A DNA stretch of 64,000 bases from an uncultured Prevotellaceae bacterium (GTDB lineage Bacteria > Bacteroidota > Bacteroidia > Bacteroidales > Bacteroidaceae), in the NCBI GenBank assembly GCA_902785695.1, contig CACZZQ010000008.1, positions 1 to 64,000 on the forward strand, written 5' to 3'. The translations under genes and the position numbers were made by a program. The stretch's first letter is position 1. Each line of letters begins with the position of its first letter. Of the stretch, positions 6,827 through 15,399 are shown piece by piece. The notes below the pieces were generated by a model. It saw only the letters and a list, made by a program, of their open reading frames with translations. It searched no databases and was not told where the DNA came from.

Positions 6827-7885
6827 TTAGTGATTATTCTTATATTGAGCATTGTGGGATGCCTTCTCGGCCCTGCGTATCTCTAGTTGGAGCGTTTCAA
6901 GTTCTTTCTCGCTGTTAAGTATTTCGGAACGTAGCGACTGACGCTCATTCTTAGAAGCGCGTGCATAATAGTTTCGGGCTAAGAGCAAAGCCTTCTCGAG
7001 CACTTCTGCCTGATGGCGCAACTGTTCCAACTCACTTTGTGGGACATTTGACTTAGCGGTATTGCGAGTCTTTAACTTTGCCTCATCCAAACGGGCCTTT
7101 GCCTGCCTGTATTGCAGATTATCCGTCCATGTATCGGCAATATGTCTGATGTCGGCAAGTTCACGAAGCTGTTGTTCAGAATAAGCCTCCGACTGATAGA
7201 CCTTGCGTGTCGGATTGGGCTCGAAGATGTAAATGCATACCGTATCGGCAGGCTGATGACGGTCTGTCACGAAATATCCCAGGTTATTGACTTCGTCAAT
7301 AGCATAGAAGTAGTCGTTGGCAGTCGATGAGAAAGGCATACCTATATTCTCAGGACGCAGGAAAGCACCAGAATCACTGTCGTAGCGAGTTACGAAAAGA
7401 TCGTAGCCGCCAATGCTGTTCTCACCTTTCTGGGCATAATATAGTGTAATGCCGTCGGGCATCAGGAAAGGATATATAGCCGAGGATTCTGATATACCCT
7501 CGACCCTTACAGGATTCGTCCAGGTGTTAGCAATATAATCGCTCTGATAAATATGACATACGGAGTCTTTAGCATCGAACATAACGGAAAGTCTATGGTC
7601 ACGCAACTCATTGGTAAACTGCCCCATAGAGTCGTTCTGTTCAACAAAACCCGCATCGGTAGAAAGAGGGATGTGTCGCATGAAATTACGCTTATTGACC
7701 ACCATACTGTCGATAAACATAATCTGCTGAGTAGAGGCAAGCATCTGAGCGATGCGAGGGTCTTCTACAACGACTTCCTTCTTCTTCAATTTCTTCTTTA
7801 CGTTTACGACCTTACGTGGACTTTCTGCCTGCCCCACTGTAGCCACCATCATAAGACCCACGACGAGTATCACGAACTTTTTCAT
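6827..7885 (-). CDS. Exported PD40/TolB-like propeller protein with C-terminal coiled coil
   Basis: The 352-residue product has a signal peptide (MKKFVILVVGLMMVATVGQAE) followed by a Lys-rich stretch. Residues about 130-225 carry WD40-like PD40 repeats: YPFLMPDGITLYYAQKG, then GGYDLFVTRYDSDSG and NDYFYAIDEVNNLGYF. These are typical of periplasmic six-bladed propellers. The last 120 residues are rich in Glu, Leu, Arg and Ala with heptad-like spacing, probably a coiled coil. Function is unknown. A TACCTTTG box at 7911-7918 on this strand makes it the first gene of the group that continues into the phosphorylase and mnmE. Confidence 0.75.
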   Translation of the reverse strand: MKKFVILVVGLMMVATVGQAESPRKVVNVKKKLKKKEVVVEDPRIAQMLASTQQIMFIDSMVVNKRNFMRHIPLSTDAGFVEQNDSMGQFTNELRDHRLSVMFDAKDSVCHIYQSDYIANTWTNPVRVEGISESSAIYPFLMPDGITLYYAQKGENSIGGYDLFVTRYDSDSGAFLRPENIGMPFSSTANDYFYAIDEVNNLGYFVTDRHQPADTVCIYIFEPNPTRKVYQSEAYSEQQLRELADIRHIADTWTDNLQYRQAKARLDEAKLKTRNTAKSNVPQSELEQLRHQAEVLEKALLLARNYYARASKNERQSLRSEILNSEKELETLQLEIRRAEKASHNAQYKNNH

Positions 7886-7910
7886 TGCTTCAATTATTTT
7901 CTTTAAACAG

Positions 7911-7918
7911 CAAAGGTA
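7911..7918 (-). promoter_or_regulatory. -7 box of the propeller-phosphorylase-mnmE operon
   Basis: TACCTTTG on the minus strand lies 25 bp upstream of the start at 7885. Confidence 0.6.
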
Positions 7919-7966
7919 CGATAATAAATTGAAAAAAACAGAGAAGGAGCGAGGAATTAACTGAAT

Positions 7967-8692
7967 TTAATAGTTTTCCACCAGTTTTCCTGCACGCACG
8001 ATGGCATTCCACAGGCTGTGACGGGCTTCTGGGTTCAGTTGCTGAATCTGATTGAAGAGCTGTCGCATATCATCGCGATGGCTATCCGTCTCGTATGGAC
8101 AGAGCTTCACTTGCTTCTCATACCCTCGCAGTTCTGCATAGCGACGAATGTCCGCTTCTTCTGCCATACACAGCGGACGTATAATGCTGAGGGGCATTTT
8201 TCGCATTTTCAACAGGGCGGGCATCGTGTCGAACCGTCCTTGATAGAACTGATTCATCAGGCAGGTGTGGAGCAAATCGTCCTGATGATGACCAAGTGCA
8301 ATCTTATTGCAACCTAACTCCTGCGCCAGATTAAAGATTTCCTTGCGACGATACCAGGAACAGAGAAAGCACGGTGGTTTCTTATCAGAAGGCTCGAAAC
8401 GGGTGGTGACAATATGAAGGGGAACGTCGAGTTCTTTGCAGAACTGCTCCAGATAATCCGTCGAGGTCTCGTAGGCTATATTCTCCATTCTCACATGAAT
8501 GGCATCCACGCTGAATCGCGGATGAGATATTTGGGCACGCTTACCCAGCATCTCAAGCATGCATAAAGAGTCTTTGCCACCTGACAATGCTACGAGCACG
8601 TGGTCATCGTCCTCCAGCAGATGATATGAGGCAAAGGCTTTTACAAATCGCTCGCGGATGCGTTTTTCAAGAACTTCTACTTCCGTTCTCAT
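7967..8692 (-). CDS. TtcA-like tRNA thiolation ATPase (PP-loop)
   Basis: The start is set at the ATG overlapping the upstream stop (ATGA, 8689-8692), giving 241 residues. The protein has an N-type ATP pyrophosphatase PP-loop, VALSGGKDSLCMLEML (about residues 33-48), and a Cys pair in PPCFLCSWYRR (C-x-x-C), the arrangement that holds the 4Fe-4S cluster in TtcA-type enzymes. HHQDD follows. TtcA forms 2-thiocytidine at position 32 of tRNA; the exact substrate here is inferred. It is the last gene of a three-gene operon with the glutamate synthase-like fusion and a DUF486 protein. Confidence 0.85.
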   Translation of the reverse strand: MRTEVEVLEKRIRERFVKAFASYHLLEDDDHVLVALSGGKDSLCMLEMLGKRAQISHPRFSVDAIHVRMENIAYETSTDYLEQFCKELDVPLHIVTTRFEPSDKKPPCFLCSWYRRKEIFNLAQELGCNKIALGHHQDDLLHTCLMNQFYQGRFDTMPALLKMRKMPLSIIRPLCMAEEADIRRYAELRGYEKQVKLCPYETDSHRDDMRQLFNQIQQLNPEARHSLWNAIVRAGKLVENY

Positions 8693-9057
8693 TTCATGAA
8701 GACTAAGTAGACGGCGCAGATAATCAGGAAGAAGGCGAGGATATGGTTCCAGTGCAGATGTGTGCCTTGGAACATGATGTTGGCAATGATACAAAAGACT
8801 GCCAGCGAGATGCATTCCTGAATCACCTTCAACTGAATGAGGTTGAAGGGACCTCCGTTCTCTACGAAGCCGATGCGGTTGGCAGGCACCTGACAGCAGT
8901 ATTCAAAGAAGGCGATGCCCCACGAGAAAGCGATCACCCCGATAAGTGGCCAGTGGTTGCTCACGCCCGTCTCCTGTAATTTCAAATGCCCATACCAGGC
9001 AAGTGTCATAAACACGTTGCTTAGTATGAGCAATAAGATAGTATAAAAACCGTTCAT
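8689..9057 (-). CDS. DUF486 (DMT-superfamily) small membrane protein
   Basis: The 122-residue protein has four hydrophobic segments and the DUF486 hallmarks: SNVFMTLAWYGHLK near the N-terminus, FFEYCCQVPANRIG in the middle, and QLKVIQECISLAVF. It is an integral membrane protein of unknown transport role. Both ends overlap the neighbours by 4 bp (ATGA), so translation is probably coupled along the operon. Confidence 0.88.
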   Translation of the reverse strand: MNGFYTILLLILSNVFMTLAWYGHLKLQETGVSNHWPLIGVIAFSWGIAFFEYCCQVPANRIGFVENGGPFNLIQLKVIQECISLAVFCIIANIMFQGTHLHWNHILAFFLIICAVYLVFMK

Positions 9058-11426
9058 TTCTTCTGTAGATATTCATCCATGTTCTGAGCAGCACGGCGAC
9101 CGTCACCCATTGCGAGGATTACTGTAGCACCGCCGCGCACGATGTCACCACCGGCGAAAATCTCAGAACGATTCGACTGCATACCCTCGTTGACCACGAT
9201 GGTGTTCTTGCGTCCCAGTTCCAAACCTTCGATTGACTTGGGAACCAATGGGTTAGGACTAACGCCTACAGCAACGACCACCTGGTCAACATCAAGTGTC
9301 ACGGTCTTACCCTCTACAGGCACAGGACTGCGACGACCTGATGCATCGGGCTCGCCCAGCTCCATCACCTGAAGCACAGCAGCCTTCACGGCACCGTTCT
9401 CGTCAGCCAGATACTCAATGGGGTTGTGGAGTGTGAGGAAGTTGATTCCCTCTTCCTTAGCGTGCTTCACCTCCTCCAGACGGGCAGGCATCTCCTGTTC
9501 GCTACGGCGATAGACGAGGGTTACCTCTGCCCCCAGACGCTTGGCTGTACGACAAGAGTCCATAGCGGTATTACCACCACCTACAACGAGTACTTTCTTA
9601 CCCAGATTGATAGGTGTATCGGTAGTAGGATTAGCAGCATCCATCAGGTTCACACGTGTCAGATATTCGTTTGACGACATGATGTTGATGCTGTTCTCAC
9701 CAGGAATATTCATGAAGTTAGGCAGACCTGCTCCAGAGCCTACGAAGATTCCCTTAAAGCCCTGTTGCTCAAGTGTTTCAACGCTAATCGTTTTACCTAC
9801 AATCACGTCTGTCTGGAAGTGTACGCCCATCTTACGCAGGTTCTCGATTTCCACATCCACAATCTTATTGGGCAAGCGGAACTCAGGGATACCATATTTC
9901 AGCACACCGCCAATCTCGTGCAAGGCCTCGAAGACATACACGTCGTAGCCCTTCTTCACCATATCGCCAGCGAAGCTCAGGCCTGCAGGGCCAGAACCTA
10001 CGACGGCAATCTTAATGCCGTTAGAGGGGGCAATCTCAGGCAGAGAGATGTTGCCGCTCTCGCGCTCATAGTCGGCAGCAAAGCGCTCCAGATAACCGAT
10101 AGCCACAGCGGGCTCGTTCATCTTCAGGTGGATACACTTGCTCTCACACTGTTTCTCCTGAGGACAAACACGACCACAGACAGCGGGCAGAGCTGAGGTG
10201 TTCTTCAGCACCTTGGCGGCAGCTAAGAACTCTCCACGCTCGATATTCTTGATGAATGATGGGATATTGATATTCACAGGACAGCCCTCTACGCACGAAG
10301 GTTTAGCACAGTCGAGACAACGTTTTGCTTCTGTCATAGCCATCTCCTTCGTCAAGCCGATGTTTACCTCTTCCAAACGGGTGGTAGCGCGATAAACGGG
10401 ATCGAGTTCGGGCATCTTTACACGCTCTATCTGCGTGCGCTCCTTTGGCTTCATGCTCTGCTGAAGCTCCTTACGCCAAGGTGCATTGCGGTCGGTGAGA
10501 ACCTCAATAGACTCTCCCCCCTGCCCCTCTGGAGTAGATCGTTCTGCAGTCGATTTCTGACCACTCTCCTCCATAACAGGGAGGGGTTGGGGGTGGGTAT
10601 TATCCAAATGTTCCTGGAAGTGCTCCATCTCTTCCTGCTCGGCCTTCTTGAAGGTACCCATGCGCTTGAACATCTCGTCCCAGTCAACGAGTGCACCGTC
10701 GAACTCAGGGCCGTCGATGCAGACGAACTTCGTCTTTCCACCGATAGTCAAACGGCAGGCACCACACATACCAGTACCATCCACCATGATGGTATTGAGC
10801 GATACTTCGCAGGGGATATTATGCTTCTGGGCGGTGAGGTTCGAGAACTTCATCATGATTGGAGGGCCAACGGCAAATACTTTGTCAACGTGCTCCTGCT
10901 CAATAAATTTCTCGATACCAACGGTGACAACACCCTTTTCACCGTATGATCCATCGTCGGTCATGATAATGACCTCGTCAGAACTCTCGCGTACCTTATC
11001 TTCTAATATAATAAGGTCTTTGCTACGGCCAGCCATCACACTAAGCACACGGTTGCCCGCAGCCTTCAGCGCCTGGATGATAGGCAACATGGGAGCTACG
11101 CCCAAGCCACCACCAGCGCATACCACAGTGCCGAACTTCTCAATGTGCGTAGGATTACCCAGCGGGCCTACGATATCAGTCACATAGTCGCCCTCGTTCA
11201 GCATACACAGTTTCTTCGACGAGAGTCCCACCTGCTGTACTACCAGCGTAATGGTACCCTTGTCTTTGTCGGCACCAGCAATGGTAAGCGGCATACGCTC
11301 ACCCTTCTGTCCGACACGTACAATTACAAAATTGCCCGCCTTGCGACTGTTTGCAATCAGCGGTGCCTCGATTTCAAAGAGAAAGACCTTCTCTGAGAAC
11401 TGCTCTTTTCTGACAATTTTATTCAT
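9054..11426 (-). CDS. Fused ferredoxin-NADP reductase-like / NADPH-dependent glutamate synthase small subunit
   Basis: The start is the ATG at 11426 (MNKIVRKEQFSEKVFLFEIE), giving 790 residues; an upstream in-frame ATG at 11486 lies beyond the promoter. Residues 1-265 resemble the dihydroorotate dehydrogenase electron-transfer/SudB family (FAD and NAD sites; CGACRLTIGGKTKFVC for a 2Fe-2S cluster). Residues about 310-790 resemble GltD/SudA: CLDCAKPSCVEGCPVNI cysteines, VGSGPAGLSFAGD for FAD and VGGGNTAMDSC for NADPH. This fusion is common in Bacteroidota and is annotated as glutamate synthase or as NADH-dependent ferredoxin:NADP oxidoreductase; the true substrate is uncertain. The linker at residues 276-305 comes from an inserted palindromic element. 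Confidence 0.88.
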   Translation of the reverse strand: MNKIVRKEQFSEKVFLFEIEAPLIANSRKAGNFVIVRVGQKGERMPLTIAGADKDKGTITLVVQQVGLSSKKLCMLNEGDYVTDIVGPLGNPTHIEKFGTVVCAGGGLGVAPMLPIIQALKAAGNRVLSVMAGRSKDLIILEDKVRESSDEVIIMTDDGSYGEKGVVTVGIEKFIEQEHVDKVFAVGPPIMMKFSNLTAQKHNIPCEVSLNTIMVDGTGMCGACRLTIGGKTKFVCIDGPEFDGALVDWDEMFKRMGTFKKAEQEEMEHFQEHLDNTHPQPLPVMEESGQKSTAERSTPEGQGGESIEVLTDRNAPWRKELQQSMKPKERTQIERVKMPELDPVYRATTRLEEVNIGLTKEMAMTEAKRCLDCAKPSCVEGCPVNINIPSFIKNIERGEFLAAAKVLKNTSALPAVCGRVCPQEKQCESKCIHLKMNEPAVAIGYLERFAADYERESGNISLPEIAPSNGIKIAVVGSGPAGLSFAGDMVKKGYDVYVFEALHEIGGVLKYGIPEFRLPNKIVDVEIENLRKMGVHFQTDVIVGKTISVETLEQQGFKGIFVGSGAGLPNFMNIPGENSINIMSSNEYLTRVNLMDAANPTTDTPINLGKKVLVVGGGNTAMDSCRTAKRLGAEVTLVYRRSEQEMPARLEEVKHAKEEGINFLTLHNPIEYLADENGAVKAAVLQVMELGEPDASGRRSPVPVEGKTVTLDVDQVVVAVGVSPNPLVPKSIEGLELGRKNTIVVNEGMQSNRSEIFAGGDIVRGGATVILAMGDGRRAAQNMDEYLQKK
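10511..10599 (-). repeat. REP-like element forming the linker of the glutamate synthase-like fusion
   Basis: In the gene's sense the left arm is CACCCCCAACCCCTCCCTG and the right arm CAGAGGGGCAGGGGGGAGAG, separated by about 47 bp. The insertion keeps the frame and encodes about 30 residues (HPQPLPVMEES to PEGQGGES) between the two enzymatic halves. The arms match the elements at 42869-43037. Confidence 0.7.
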
Positions 11427-11456
11427 AATTGAGTCCGTTTGTTTACTTTTTGCGTG

Positions 11457-11464
11457 CAAAGGTA
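11457..11464 (-). promoter_or_regulatory. -7 box of the glutamate synthase-like operon
   Basis: TACCTTTG on the minus strand lies 30 bp upstream of the ATG at 11426. This supports the shorter start. Confidence 0.6.
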
Positions 11465-11575
11465 CTAATTCCTTGTCAAAATGCACACCAAAACTACAAA
11501 AACTTTTGTGATGCTCACGAATTTCCGCAACTTTGGCTACGACGAACTAACTATTCACACGGAAATGAAAGAAAA

Positions 11576-11725
11576 AGGCATATGCGTTTTCTTGCGTAGA
11601 AAACGATGTTTTCTAACACAGAAAACGATGTTTTCTAACGCAGGAAACGATGTTTTCCAAATAACAATGCGATGTATTCCTAAAAGCAAAGCGGTGTGCT
11701 CCCCAAAAAGAAATACGAGTTTTCC
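11576..11725 (+). repeat. Array of seven 22-bp units built on a 17-bp palindrome (locus A)
   Basis: Units begin at 11576, 11598, 11620, 11642, 11664 and 11686 (exactly 22 bp apart), with a seventh at 11709. Units 2 and 3 are AGAAAACGATGTTTTCT, a 7-bp inverted repeat around GAT, plus a 5-bp spacer. Outer units are progressively degenerate. The array ends two bases before the -33 box of pyrB. The same unit occurs at 41984-42066. Confidence 0.85.
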
Positions 11726-11726
11726 T

Positions 11727-11757
11727 TTTGCATTTCTCTCGTTTTTTCGTACCTTTG
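11727..11757 (+). promoter_or_regulatory. pyrBI promoter
   Basis: TTTG (11727-11730), 19 bp, then TACCTTTG (11750-11757): a perfect Bacteroidota promoter 25 bp before the pyrB ATG. The 22-bp repeat array abuts its upstream edge. Confidence 0.8.
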
Positions 11758-11782
11758 CACCCCGAAAGATTATCAGTCAATT

Positions 11783-12730
11783 ATGGACAAACATAATTTC
11801 GTCACCATTGCAGACCTCACCCGCGAAAAGATTCTCTACATGATAGAGATGGCACAGGAGTTTGAGAAGCACCCTAACCGAGAATTGCTCAAGGGGAAAG
11901 TGGTTGCCACACTTTTCTTTGAGCCCAGTACCAGAACCCGTCTTTCCTTTGAGACCGCAGCCAACCGGCTTGGCGCACGCGTCATTGGCTTTGCCGACCC
12001 GAAGGTGACCAGCGGCACAAAGGGCGAGACATTGAAGGACACGATCCTGATGGTCAGCAACTATGCCGACGTGATTGTGATGCGCCACTATATCGAGGGG
12101 GCAGCACAGTACGCCTCAGAGGTGGCACCTGTACCCATTGTGAATGCCGGCGACGGTGCACATCAGCATCCCTCACAGTGTATGCTCGACCTCTACTCTA
12201 TCTACAAGACTCAGGGGACGCTGGAAAACCTGAACATCTATATGGTGGGCGACTTGAAATACGGACGTACCGTTCACTCGCTGCTCATGGCTATGCGCCA
12301 CTTCAACCCCACGTTCCATTTCGTGGCTCCCAAGGAACTGGCTATGCCGAAGGAGTACAAACTGTATTGCGAGGAGCATGGCATCAAGTATCAGGAACAT
12401 ACGGCCTTCAACGACAAGATCATACAGGATGCCGACATCCTCTATATGACTCGCGTACAAAAGGAGCGTTTCTCGGATCTGATGGAGTATGAGCGTGTGA
12501 AGAATGTCTATGTGCTGAACAATGATCTGCTGAAGAACGCCAAGCCAAACATGAAGATACTCCATCCCCTACCCCGTGTCAACGAAATTGCCTACGAGGT
12601 GGATGATAATCCTCATGCCTACTATATCCAGCAGGCAGGCAACGGACTTTTCGCACGCGAAGCCATCTTCTGCGACGTACTGGGAATAACACTCGACCAA
12701 GTTAAGAACGACAAAACCATTATCAAATGA
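11783..12730 (+). CDS. pyrB: Aspartate carbamoyltransferase catalytic subunit
   Basis: PyrB joins carbamoyl phosphate and aspartate, the committed step of pyrimidine synthesis. The ATG at 11783 gives 315 residues, normal for the family; an in-frame ATG at 11696 is upstream of the promoter and is rejected. Motifs are [12 protein letters not shown] (carbamoyl-phosphate loop, about residues 52-63), [32 protein letters not shown] and the HPLPRVNEI aspartate loop. The stop overlaps the pyrI start (ATGA), as in the classic pyrBI operon. Confidence 0.97.
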   Translation: MDKHNFVTIADLTREKILYMIEMAQEFEKHPNRELLKGKVVATLFFEPSTRTRLSFETAANRLGARVIGFADPKVTSGTKGETLKDTILMVSNYADVIVMRHYIEGAAQYASEVAPVPIVNAGDGAHQHPSQCMLDLYSIYKTQGTLENLNIYMVGDLKYGRTVHSLLMAMRHFNPTFHFVAPKELAMPKEYKLYCEEHGIKYQEHTAFNDKIIQDADILYMTRVQKERFSDLMEYERVKNVYVLNNDLLKNAKPNMKILHPLPRVNEIAYEVDDNPHAYYIQQAGNGLFAREAIFCDVLGITLDQVKNDKTIIK

Positions 12731-13173
12731 ACAAGAAAGAGCGACTGGTTGCCGCTATTGAGCACGGCACCGTGATAGACCATATACCCGCTGACAAGAC
12801 TTATCAGGTGGCAAGCTTGTTGGGGCTTTTCCATTTGAAGACTCCCGTCACCATAGGTTTTAACTACCCCTCACAGAAAGTGGGGAGCAAGGGCATCATT
12901 AAGGTAAGCGATAAGTTCTTCTCTGATGACGAGATTTCACGTCTGTCGGTTGTAGCACCCAACGTCATACTCAGCATTATCCGTGACTATGAGGTTGTAG
13001 AAAAGAAAGCCGTAGTCACACCTGACGAGATTCGGGGTATCGTGAAATGCAATAATCCAAAGTGCATCACCAACAACGAACCGATGCAAACGCATTTCCA
13101 CGTACAAGACGGCATCCTGACGTGTCACTACTGCGAAAAGGAACAGGATATAAATAAGGTAGAGCTCGTTTAA
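12727..13173 (+). CDS. pyrI: Aspartate carbamoyltransferase regulatory subunit
   Basis: The 148-residue protein is the allosteric subunit that binds CTP/ATP and holds PyrB trimers together. The N-terminal nucleotide-binding domain includes NGTVIDH-like [12 protein letters not shown]; the C-terminal zinc domain has the four cysteines CNNPKC and CHYC. It is coupled to pyrB by a 4-bp overlap and followed directly by a strong terminator whose loop contains its stop codon. Confidence 0.97.
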   Translation: MNKKERLVAAIEHGTVIDHIPADKTYQVASLLGLFHLKTPVTIGFNYPSQKVGSKGIIKVSDKFFSDDEISRLSVVAPNVILSIIRDYEVVEKKAVVTPDEIRGIVKCNNPKCITNNEPMQTHFHVQDGILTCHYCEKEQDINKVELV

Positions 13174-13190
13174 AAGCTCTACCTTTTTTC
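13156..13190 (+). terminator. Rho-independent terminator after pyrI
   Basis: AGGTAGAGCT and AGCTCTACCT form a perfect 10-bp stem with an 8-nt loop, followed by T5 directly after the stem. The pyrI stop codon lies in the loop. Confidence 0.9.
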
Positions 13191-13211
13191 TTAGACGTTC
13201 CGATTAATTCC

Positions 13212-15380
13212 TTAATCGTTCTTGTCTAACAGAATCTTCATCATTTGGATGGCAGAATACGGAATCGGAGTGCCAGGGCCAAAGATGCAAGCTACACCAG
13301 CCTTGTAGAGGAAGTCGTAGTCCTGAGCGGGAATCACACCACCAGCGGTGACCATGATGTCCTCACGACCCAGTTTCTTGAGTTCCTCGATAAGCTGCGG
13401 AATGAGGGTCTTATGACCAGCAGCAAGCGACGAAGCACCTACGATGTGCACATCGTTCTCAACAGCCATGCGGGCAGCCTCTTCTGGTGTCTGGAACAAG
13501 GGCCCCATATCCACGTCGAAGCCACAGTCGGCATAACCTGTTGCCACTACCTTAGCACCACGGTCGTGACCATCCTGCCCCATCTTGGCAACGAAGATAC
13601 GCGGACGGCGACCTTCCTTCTCGGCGAACTCGTCGGTAAGCTTCTTAGCCTCCTCGAATTCCTTATCATTCTTTGATTCTGAACTATACACGCCTGAAAT
13701 TGTTCTGATTACTGCTTTATAACGACCTACGATCTCCTCGCAGGCATCTGAAATCTCACCCAGCGTACAACGCAACTGAGCGGCCTTCACAGCCAGGTCG
13801 AGCAGGTTGTTCTCGCTCTTGCGGCCTTCCTTGAAATCGCGCACGCACTCGGTAATCTCCTTCAGAGCAGCCTGACAAGCGGCCTCATCACGAGCGGCAC
13901 GAACCTCCTTCAAGCACTCCTCCTGCTGCTTGCGCACAGCGGTGTTGTCAACCTCAAGGATATCAATAGGATCCTCGTGATCCAGACGATACTTGTTGAT
14001 GCCCACGATGGTCTGTGTGCCAGAGTCGATACGAGCCTGAGTGCGAGCTGCAGCCTCCTCGATACGCATCTTTGGCAGACCGGTCTCGATAGCCTTAGCC
14101 ATACCGCCCAGCTTCTCAATCTCCTGAATATGCTCCCAAGCCTTATGTACCAGCTCGTTGGTCAGGGTCTCAACATAGTAGCTACCAGCCCATGGGTCAA
14201 TCTGCTTGCATACCTTGGTCTCATTCTGGATGTAGATCTGGGTGTTACGGGCGATACGAGCCGAGAAGTCGGTAGGCAGAGCGATAGCCTCGTCGAGCGC
14301 GTTGGTATGCAGAGACTGGGTGTGACCCAAAACAGCAGCCATAGCCTCGATACAGGTACGACCTACGTTGTTGAATGGATCCTGCTCGGTGAGGCTCCAA
14401 CCAGAGGTCTGAGAGTGGGTACGCAGAGCCAGCGACTTAGGATTCTTAGCACCAAAGCTCTTCACAATCTTAGCCCACAACAATCGACCAGCACGCATCT
14501 TGGCTATTTCCATGAAGTGGTTCATACCAATAGCCCAGAAGAACGAGAGTCGAGGAGCGAAAGCATCCACATCGATACCGGCATTCACACCAGTACGCAG
14601 GTAGTCCATACCATCGGCCAAGGTATAAGCCAACTCGATATCAGCCGTAGCTCCAGCCTCCTGCATGTGGTAGCCAGAGATAGAGATAGAGTTGAACTTA
14701 GGCATCTTCTGTGAGGTGTACTCGAAGATATCGGCGATGATCTTCATGGAGAATGCAGGTGGGTAAATATAGGTATTACGCACCATGAACTCCTTCAGAA
14801 TATCGTTCTGGATGGTTCCAGCCATTTCTTCCAATTGAGCACCCTGCTCCAAACCTGCCACGATGTAGAATGCCAGGATAGGCAGTACGGCACCGTTCAT
14901 GGTCATCGACACAGACATCTTGTTCAAGGGGATACCAGAGAAGAGCACCTTCATGTTCTCCTCGTTACAGATACTTACACCAGCTTTACCAACATCGCCC
15001 ACCACACGAGCGTTATCGGGGTCGTAACCACGGTGTGTAGGCAGGTCGAAGGCTACAGAAAGTCCCTTCTGACCAGAAGCCAGGTTACGGCGATAGAAAG
15101 CGTTTGACTCCTCAGCAGTTGAAAAACCGGCATACTGACGGATGGTCCAAGGCTTGAAGGGGTACATCATAGAGTAAGGACCACGCAGATAAGGAGGAAT
15201 ACCAGCTGTAAAATCGAGGTGCTCCATGCCTTCGAGGTCTTCTTTCGTATAAACCGGGCGAACCTCAATATGCTCTGGGGTCTTCCAGTTGGCTTCAATC
15301 TTATTGTCAGCAATCCACTTGGCACCATCTTGAGCCTTGATGCCTGCATAGATATCAATATCTTTAAACTGTTTACGCAT
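13212..15380 (-). CDS. mutB: Methylmalonyl-CoA mutase large subunit
   Basis: The 722-residue protein interconverts succinyl-CoA and (R)-methylmalonyl-CoA with adenosylcobalamin, part of succinate-to-propionate fermentation in Bacteroidota. Visible parts are the TIM-barrel domain with [20 protein letters not shown] (about residues 87-106) and [14 protein letters not shown], and the C-terminal B12 domain with the GQDGHDRG cobalt-ligand motif (about residues 598-605) and GASSLAAGH. The length is typical. It follows mutA by 19 bp on the same strand and is the last gene of the operon. Confidence 0.97.
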   Translation of the reverse strand: MRKQFKDIDIYAGIKAQDGAKWIADNKIEANWKTPEHIEVRPVYTKEDLEGMEHLDFTAGIPPYLRGPYSMMYPFKPWTIRQYAGFSTAEESNAFYRRNLASGQKGLSVAFDLPTHRGYDPDNARVVGDVGKAGVSICNEENMKVLFSGIPLNKMSVSMTMNGAVLPILAFYIVAGLEQGAQLEEMAGTIQNDILKEFMVRNTYIYPPAFSMKIIADIFEYTSQKMPKFNSISISGYHMQEAGATADIELAYTLADGMDYLRTGVNAGIDVDAFAPRLSFFWAIGMNHFMEIAKMRAGRLLWAKIVKSFGAKNPKSLALRTHSQTSGWSLTEQDPFNNVGRTCIEAMAAVLGHTQSLHTNALDEAIALPTDFSARIARNTQIYIQNETKVCKQIDPWAGSYYVETLTNELVHKAWEHIQEIEKLGGMAKAIETGLPKMRIEEAAARTQARIDSGTQTIVGINKYRLDHEDPIDILEVDNTAVRKQQEECLKEVRAARDEAACQAALKEITECVRDFKEGRKSENNLLDLAVKAAQLRCTLGEISDACEEIVGRYKAVIRTISGVYSSESKNDKEFEEAKKLTDEFAEKEGRRPRIFVAKMGQDGHDRGAKVVATGYADCGFDVDMGPLFQTPEEAARMAVENDVHIVGASSLAAGHKTLIPQLIEELKKLGREDIMVTAGGVIPAQDYDFLYKAGVACIFGPGTPIPYSAIQMMKILLDKND

Positions 15381-15399
15381 AATTCAAGTCTCCTATTCT

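Noticed and set aside
11576..11725. 22-bp repeat array as a CRISPR array
   Set aside because: The spacing between palindromes is only 5 bp, units are degenerate, and there are no cas genes in the window.
11460..11782. Upstream in-frame extensions of pyrB (11696) and of the glutamate synthase-like gene (11486)
   Set aside because: Both begin upstream of the respective -7 boxes and add residues not found in the families.
13977..14714. 245-codon plus-strand frame opposite mutB
   Set aside because: It lies wholly inside the methylmalonyl-CoA mutase gene and shows no protein features.
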